From positions 1,302,001 to 1,366,000 of the forward strand of contig CAXHWN010002163.1 in the NCBI GenBank assembly GCA_964020975.1: a stretch of DNA of 64,000 nucleotides, read 5' to 3'. Under the pieces are notes generated by a model that was not told the origin of the DNA, ran no database searches, and was given only the letters and a program-made list of their open reading frames with translations. The position numbers were made by a program, and so were the translations under genes. Of the stretch, positions 52,701-64,000 are shown in pieces (position 1 is the first letter of the stretch; the number at the start of each line of letters is the position of its first letter). The stretch comes from Hermodice carunculata. Its lineage: Eukaryota; Annelida; Polychaeta; Eunicida; Amphinomidae.

Positions 52701-53624
52701 AATATTTAGGAAAGTAAATAAAAATGTGGGAGTTTCTATAGGAGAACAACGTTGGTATACTAGACAGAAGAGAACAACGTTTGTGCAGTAGGAACCTGTT
52801 TTGTTCTGTCTGGTATTAATCTTGTTTTATGATGCGGTGGTGATTTATATTTTGAATTATAACGTAAATGGTATTCAAGCACCTCTGTGATTAACTATAT
52901 TTTTCCAATATGTGTTTGGTTTGTATAATTATGTGAAGTTAATGATGTCATGTAACGCTGTTGTGCACAAATAAAGAGCTATAAAAATTTAGGTTTGTAA
53001 TGCGTGCTGTGTATGTATTTCTCTCAGACATAAGTATTATCCCAAAAATTGATGTCTTCTACTTGATATCATGAAATAATTTTGTGTGTGTGTGCATTTT
53101 ACTTATAGAAGTCTAAACCTTGTCCAAAGAGGGGCTGGCTGAATGGAAGTAAGCCTTTTGCATGTCAAAATTTATGAATAACCCATGCGAGTATGCGACC
53201 GATTTATGAAGTTCCAATCATGACAAATGTTCTTTTCTGCAAGTAAGCTGAGGAGCAGTGTTCTGTCACAGCGACGTTGACCCCACGCCCCCCCCCCCCA
53301 GAAAAAAAACGTCATCCCACTTTTGACACGTTTCTTTGGTCCCTCAGCTAATGTAAATGGAAGTTAACCATTGTAACACACACACACATGCATATGTACA
53401 TCCATAGCTCCCAGGATTCAAGTAGATGTGATAGGACCTCTCGTCCAGGTAGTGTATATACGTAGGAGTGAGTGCAGAAGAACAGATCTTGAAATCAATG
53501 ACTTTGCAATTGAATGTATATACAATGAAGTTGAAACTGCAACAACAGGAAACTCTTCATAGGGGCATACTATCGTCCACCAAGCCGGAATACTTTCTGG
53601 AATCTGTTCGAAAATTTCGTACAA

Positions 53625-53671
<47 letters not shown>

Positions 53672-53694
53672 ATATATATATATATATATATATA
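53625..53694. repeat. (AAAT)n followed by (TA)n
   Basis: About 12 aaat units run straight into about 12 ta units. Confidence 0.95.
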
Positions 53695-53699
53695 TTAAC

Positions 53700-57740
<4,041 letters not shown>

Positions 57741-57785
57741 TTACTACAGCTGAGGAGAACCTCCAGATCCTGGATGCCAGTAAGT

Positions 57786-60699
57786 AACCCTAGCCTTCCA
57801 AGTCACAGGCTATTACAATGTTCAGAAATAGGCACGAAATATCTTCAAGGACTGAAGTAGTCATCATGACTGAGTAAAAATCTCGGCTTACACTTGAGAA
57901 ATTGGATGATAGGTAACAACAAGAACCTAGTATCTAGTGGAGGTAGTTTAAGACATTTCCTGATCATCACAATTGGAATGCTGATGCTAGGGTAAAGTAA
58001 TTACCATTTTTACTTCAAAGACAAGCTGAGCCTGGATACTTTAACCTAAAATAGGAAAACCAGGCTCTTGAGACTCTTTATCAGAAATTTGAGGACAGGT
58101 TTTTTCCCCCATGATTCAACAAGGCATGGTCAAATACAGATTTTTTTCTAGATAAAACTCAAGCAAAACATGAATCTGTAGGACACTGTCTTTCTGAAAT
58201 GCAGAAGTTAACTTACCAGATATAATATACTGGCCAGCAGATGGAAGACATCTGTCTTCAAAATCTACATAAAGAATTTAAATACCAGTTAATTTCACAA
58301 AACCCAAAGAACTGGGATGAAATGTTGAAGGCTACCAGAACAACACAATCCAAGAGACCATTAAGTGTTGCATCATTTGATGACAAATCTTCCATGGAAT
58401 TTTAATCAGAGAAATCGTTAAGGAAGCTGTAGCCACAACTCTGACCACAAGCTCTGTGAAGCAAATTTCAGCCAGATTCAGTTCTCTTCAAAACAGAGGG
58501 CTGATATTCAGAGACAAATTTGGGAATGGAAAATTTCAAAATGACAAGGGGTCGAGATGAAACTTACAATCTGGGTCGAACAGAAATGTTCAAAATGCCC
58601 AACAACAACCTAAGCCAAATGGAAATTTTCAAGATGGCTAACAACCAGGCAGGACAGGGTAGGTAAGCAATTGAGTGACAAACCTCAAGGCATCATAATA
58701 AAGTTTGTAAGATATCAAGCCAGGGATAGAGTTTACCTGCCTGATGCAACAATAATGATGTGTTCATCACAGAATATCTTACTAAACAAAGAGTATACAT
58801 TATGTATCTGTGACATTCGCTCAAACATAAAAAGAAAGACTTGAGATGGCAGGATGTACATTGTGAAATCAGTCCTTGGGTTCGAAGTCATGAGGGTCAA
58901 GTGATCCAAATTCATTGTGAGGAGGATCTTGACAAATATAAAGACCAATATTTTGAACGATTTGGAACTTAATCAAATCTGTTCTCATTTTGTGGCAACA
59001 TTCAATAATTAAGTTCACATAAAGATATTTGCTTTGTCTTGTAAAGATTCAGTCACAATTCATAAAGACCTGTCATTAGTTTATTCAATTAATTGAAATA
59101 CACCATAAATATTTTCGATGTCCTGCATCAAATGTAAATCACAGTATCTGGGCTTAAGTACTCGATGGGTTAAAAGAGATTGAGTGGACACAAAACTACA
59201 ATTAAAAATCAAAATTTAAAACTTTTTGTGTAACCATTTCAATTCTGAGGAACATTCGTATTTGAATTGCTGGATATAAATTATTGATTACATAGAGTAA
59301 AATTTGTCAGACCAAGATAGTTATATTAAAACAAGAAAATTATTACAAATGGAAAGATTTGGACCAAAACACTTAATTCCGGCTTTCCTTTTGGACTCAA
59401 TGGCAGAATTTAAAGCTACGATGATGTTAGGAATTTAGACTTTACTACTGGTGATAGCAGTCACACACCTTTTCATAATAATCAGGCTGGTATTTAAAAA
59501 AGAAAATGACATGGACAAAGAAAACGACGAAAAAACGGGAAATTTAGGAATGTGGATACAAAGGACCTTGTTCAAATTCTACTACAGGCTCTTTTCTAAT
59601 GACATTTATTAATTATATATAGCTCGTAAAGCACTATCAGTTCCAGATATAACAAGAATCAATGAATATTTGGGTCTCATTTATTCTGAACACACATTTC
59701 CATAAAGTTTAGTGAAATTGCCTATGCTTACACAACACCTAATCAGAATCCAGATTCTAATAAAAATTGGATAAAATGTCTTGCAACATTGCTTTCACAC
59801 ACCAAATTACTGATTCAATGAACATTCAGTCCCTTTTAAAATTAAAATTTGTTAGAAACATGATTCCCAATGCAAAGTAAAAGATCCCCAAGTATTGCCT
59901 ATCAATATGGCAATAATATTGGACAAGGTATTATGAATAACAAGAAATTTCTTGTTTCTTTTTTTCTTGAGGATATCGCAGCAAATCAAAATTGTGCCTG
60001 TATATCTAACAATTAAAATTCGAATTTTGTTGATATATACCTCAAACATGTATTTACAAGTAATTTGGACATAATACAAAATTCTGTTTTAAAAGAATTG
60101 ATGAGAAAAGGTACAAAATTTCGGATATGTCTTACGTTGGACACTGACAGTATTTTTCAGGATACATGTGATGCATTTGATCCCTAATGCATGAAATGGG
60201 CAAAGAAAGATAAAAAAAGAAATTCAGAAATTTGAAGGATGGTTATCAAATTTCAAAACAGTCTTTAGAAGTAGAACTTATCGTTACAAATCCCACATTA
60301 AGAATTTCCATGTGGTGAAGTTAAAACAGCCTTCATTTTCAAAAGCAGTCGAAGAACTACAAGAAAGTTTTGAAATCACTAAGATTGATTGGCAGGCAAC
60401 AGTTTTGGGATCATCTGCAAAAATATCATCCGGATGTTTTGAAAAATGAAATTGCTATAAACAAGATTTCAGACATAAGAGGTAATGGGTATATAAATCA
60501 CACAAACTAACCATTGGAAAAAAAACACTTTTGTGTGACTTCTGCACCAAAAATGCGAAAATGCTACCAAGTCAGAAAGAATGCTATAAGATCTAAAAAA
60601 AATCCAATCCTGCAAAAAATCTCTATGGAAACAAATCAATGGATATGTAGTAATCAGAAAATATTTAGGTTTAATGTACTTGTGAAAAAATGAAATGGG
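57786..60699. other. A/T-rich decayed stretch upstream of the BEL/Pao fossil
   Basis: Very A-rich on the + strand, with protein-like fragments in several frames, including a Gln/Asn-rich piece near 58500-58650 that resembles a retroelement gag tail. Nothing is assignable. It may be the leader and older retroelement debris next to the BEL/Pao copy. No host gene is supported here. Confidence 0.4.
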
Positions 60700-63600
60700 T
60701 AATTTCTATCCAAAGTTACCAGTCTGACTGCGCACTAGCTTCACAGCTTCCACCTTCAAGAGATCTGTCTCCCACATGAAATATGTACGAATCTTCACCA
60801 AATTGGATCGTGCTGTGCCCTCAGACCATATGTGTCCCAAAACAGTGGAAGATCAACTCCAGGATCTTACAAAGGTGTATAAGGAAATGTCTAAGTGCAC
60901 AGATAACTAGTTGGAATCTTTGGTGGACACGGAAGGCAATAGAGCAAAAAGTATCGATGCTCTTATTGCCGACATGTATGGCAAACTGTGTGCCATGCAA
61001 AAACAGATTCACAAACTAGAGAAAGGCCAGAAAACTGATAAAAGTGGTGATAATACCAGTCAGTGATCTCTTATACACTCAGAAAAATCTTTCCCAGGCC
61101 AGACATTTGTGAGTTCAATGGCCATAGTAAAAACTATATTAGTTTCATAAAGAGCTTTGAGTGCCACGTGTCCAGCCATAGCAAAGACGACAACACAGAA
61201 ACTAAAGAACATTAGTGAAAACGACCACGACGGCCTAACTAAAATGAGCATTCTCCTGGAAAAATGTCACACAAAATTGTCAAATATGGACATACTAAGC
61301 AATATCAACAATCAATAGATTCTTAGACCTCTGACGCAGAAATTGCCAGACTCCATGAGGCGAAAATGGGTAACAAAGGTCAGTGAGATTTTAGAAAAAC
61401 AAGTCAAAAGTCCACTGTTTGTGTACCTGAAGGGTTTATAAACGAACAATGCAAGATGTACAACAATGCCCTTGAGCAGGATTTGTTAATGAAGCAGAAA
61501 GTGTCCAATGGTGGAAATAGAATATATCGGGTGAAGTTGCTAAATGTATCTGTAAAATCTGAAAATGAGAAAGGTCAAATGGATGACTAGAAGAAGCAAA
61601 TTGCTTGTTTTAAATGTAGAAACACTCATTTACTTCAGGAGTGTTCTGAATTTTTGGCAATGCCATTCGCAAACAAAAGAAATTTCTTGAAAAGTGAAAA
61701 CAGATGCCACAATTGATTTGTAAAACATTTTGGAAAATGCAAGCACCGGAGTAGGTGTCAAAATGACGCATGTCAGTTCATGCAGGTATACCCGCACCAT
61801 GGTGTTATGTGTTCAAAGAGTGAAAAATGTATGCACCTGCATCAATAATCTCCCTAGCAAATCACGGTAGACTGAGGTAAATACTGTTGCAGATAGTGTT
61901 GATGCTGCAAACAAAGCGGAGCCTCATTCTGTAGGTCATATAAAGAATAGAAACGGCTTCCGAACATTGAGAACAGTCAGGATTAAAGTACCATGTGCAA
62001 ATGGAAATTTGATTGAGACATACCCTCTCTTAGATGATGGGAGCAATGCCAGTATCATTGAGAATGATCTGTTTTAGAAACTTGCATATGATGGGACATA
62101 GGATTCCTTATATTTGGGCACAATGGAGCATTATGTTGAAATGAAAGGTCACAAGATGTCGTTGGATGTTTATTCCCACAATGAACTGTCAAATGTGTAT
62201 GTAGACAGGATGTGGACATGTGGCAAATTGCCTGTCACAACGGAAAGTATATTCATTTGAGAAGATGCAAAAACATGGGACCGTCTCAGAAATGTAGAAT
62301 TTCCCAATTTACAGGGAAATGAAAGGGTTGAAATTTTTATCGGGGCAAATGCTCCAGACACTCACTGGGAGTTTAAAGAAATCAAGGGTAAATTAAAAGA
62401 GCCATCTGCAAGCCTCACCACACTGGCTTGGACATGCTTGGAGCCAAAGGGTGATAGCTCCAGCAAATGGTCAAATGAGGTCACCATGAATACCATTCAC
62501 TCTGAAATATGTGAAAATGTGAATCAACTGTTTGAAATTGATTTTCCTGAGAAAATATATGATTCAAAATCATCTCGCTCGCAAAATGACATTCATGCAG
62601 ATGAAATGGTAAGGGTTTTAAATGAAATTACAAGTTGGTAAATATCACGCAGGTTTTCCTTGGAAAATGTCTCCATGCCTTTTAACAAAAAATCGTGCTC
62701 TTGCATTGGCTAGGTTGAATTTTCTAAATGAGCTCATGCAAAAGGATCCCATATTTCATACGAAATTCAGTGAAACTATGACAGATAGCATTGCAAAGGG
62801 ATTTCTTGAGACCACCCCTGCCAATGATGAAACTACCAGCATTGACCACTTCACACGGTGTTCTTCAAATGACATGAATACCCTGGTATGGTTGAGATTC
62901 AGGAGAGAATATATCCCATTAATCACTGATATTGAAGGCATGTATCACATGGTGAAAATGTATCCTGAGCATGAAAGGATATGCGTTGAAAGTATTGTGG
63001 TATGAAAATGGATAATAAGATTCTGAACTGGTCTCACTTAGGGCCACATTGCATGTGTTGGGTGTGAGAAGCTCTGGTTTCATTGCTCGCTGAGCTTTGC
63101 AACAGACAGCTATTGATATAGCCATGACTCCTTTTATCCAGACACAGTCAGTGTCATGGAAGAATCATTCTATGTTGATGACTGTCTTGCTTTGTTTGAG
63201 GGCGAGCCAACAGCGGCAAATATGGTGCAAAGTTAACAGAAATGTGTGCGAAGAGTGAATTTAAGTTACGCAAGTTTGAGAGTTCTAGTGATGTGATGTT
63301 AGAGTCAATTACTGAAGATCTAAGAGTCAGAAGTGGTTCTGCAGATGGTGAATCTACATATATATGATGCATGAAACGGAATGGCAAGGATGACTGTTTC
63401 AACATTTCAGTGAAAAATGACTTTTCTTTCAGTAAGCCTATGCAAAGAAACGTGCAATCTTATGTGGCCAAAATGTACGACCCTCTCAGTATAATTTCAC
63501 CACTGCTGCTGAACATGGAAGACCTTTTGAAGCAATTTTGTGTAAATAAACTTGAATGGGATGATGAGATTGAGGCATCACTGTCAGATGAAATTTAAAG

Positions 63601-64000
63601 AAATAAAACAGCTGTCTATAAGAAAGTGCATTAAGCCTCCCAGTTTCAGAGAAATTAAGCCCACACAGCTACACATGTTCTCTGATGCTTCAGAGAAAGG
63701 ATATTCTACTGTTCTTTATGTTAGATTAACAAATGTCAAGAGTAGTATTTACTGCTCGTTTTTAATGGAAAGTGTCATGTGACACCTAGGAAACATCAGA
63801 CTTTGCCCAGACTTGAACTAGCTTCCGCTGCACTCAGTGCTAAATTGTATGACATGGTTTTGTTGGAACTGAAAATGAATGTTAATGCATTATACTTTTG
63901 GTGTGATGGCAAGACTGTGTTAGCATACACCTTGAGCAAGTCTAAATGGTTCCAAACTTATGTTGTCAATCGGATAGCGGTCATTAGAGATTTGACAAAT
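60700..64000 (+). mobile_element. BEL/Pao LTR retrotransposon fossil, cut by the window end
   Basis: In order I see a helical gag-like stretch (about 60830-61060), a nucleocapsid-like part with Cys/His knuckles (about 61590-61790), an aspartic-protease-like part (about 61960-62080), reverse transcriptase (about 62600-63010), the RT/RNase H connection with the BEL/Pao-type YDPLSIISPLLL (about 63470-63520), and RNase H (about 63660-64000). The order and the last motifs place it in BEL/Pao. It is clearly broken, with well over five lesions, and looks old. The integrase and the 3' LTR would lie beyond the window, and I could not define the 5' LTR. Confidence 0.85.

Overview
This window is nuclear DNA of an animal. 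It is A+T-rich and intron-rich, full of dispersed repeats, with GT...AG introns in two gene models and fossils of several animal transposon groups: CR1/Jockey-type LINEs, Harbinger-like and pogo-like DNA elements, BEL/Pao, Ty3 and possibly DIRS. The frequent words 'tacatgta' and 'aggcct' and the long hairpin repeats fit a marine invertebrate such as a lancelet, hemichordate, echinoderm or mollusc. I cannot name the species.

Two host genes are well supported, both on the + strand. The first (about 5204-16725) has seven exons whose splice sites and codon phases fit together. It gives about 407 residues ending in a CAAX prenylation box (CSIL). I do not recognise its function. The second (42194-48321) has three exons and encodes a complete 144-residue PLAC8-family protein (cornifelin-like, Cys-rich). 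Weak, unrecognised open frames lie on the - strand at 29.7-32.7 kb.

Most of the rest is mobile or repetitive. 1-5 kb holds dispersed repeats and hairpin MITEs. The introns of gene 1 hold more MITEs and a 1.6-kb pogo-like element. 17.8-18.5 kb is hairpin-rich. 19.4-21.3 kb is a 34-bp minisatellite lying between MITE-like ends. 25.1-29.3 kb is a broken retroelement with inverted ends. 33.8-40.4 kb contains two LINEs in a row, the first interrupted by a 2.1-kb Harbinger-like element with a TTA target duplication. 49.3-52.7 kb has a LINE tail, a perfect 66-bp palindrome and tRNA-like SINEs. From about 60.7 kb to the end is a BEL/Pao fossil that runs off the window.

The most unusual signal is a family of short inverted-repeat elements (eight copies with a full or near-full hairpin). 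They share a stem base (gtcaacagctttcc...ggaaagctgttgac), but the inner stem differs from copy to copy while staying largely self-complementary. A minisatellite that appears to derive from the end of the same family, a row of seven evenly spaced splice-acceptor-like repeats in front of the first exon of gene 1, and two mirror-image compound microsatellites bracketing most of the PLAC8 gene also deserve a second look.
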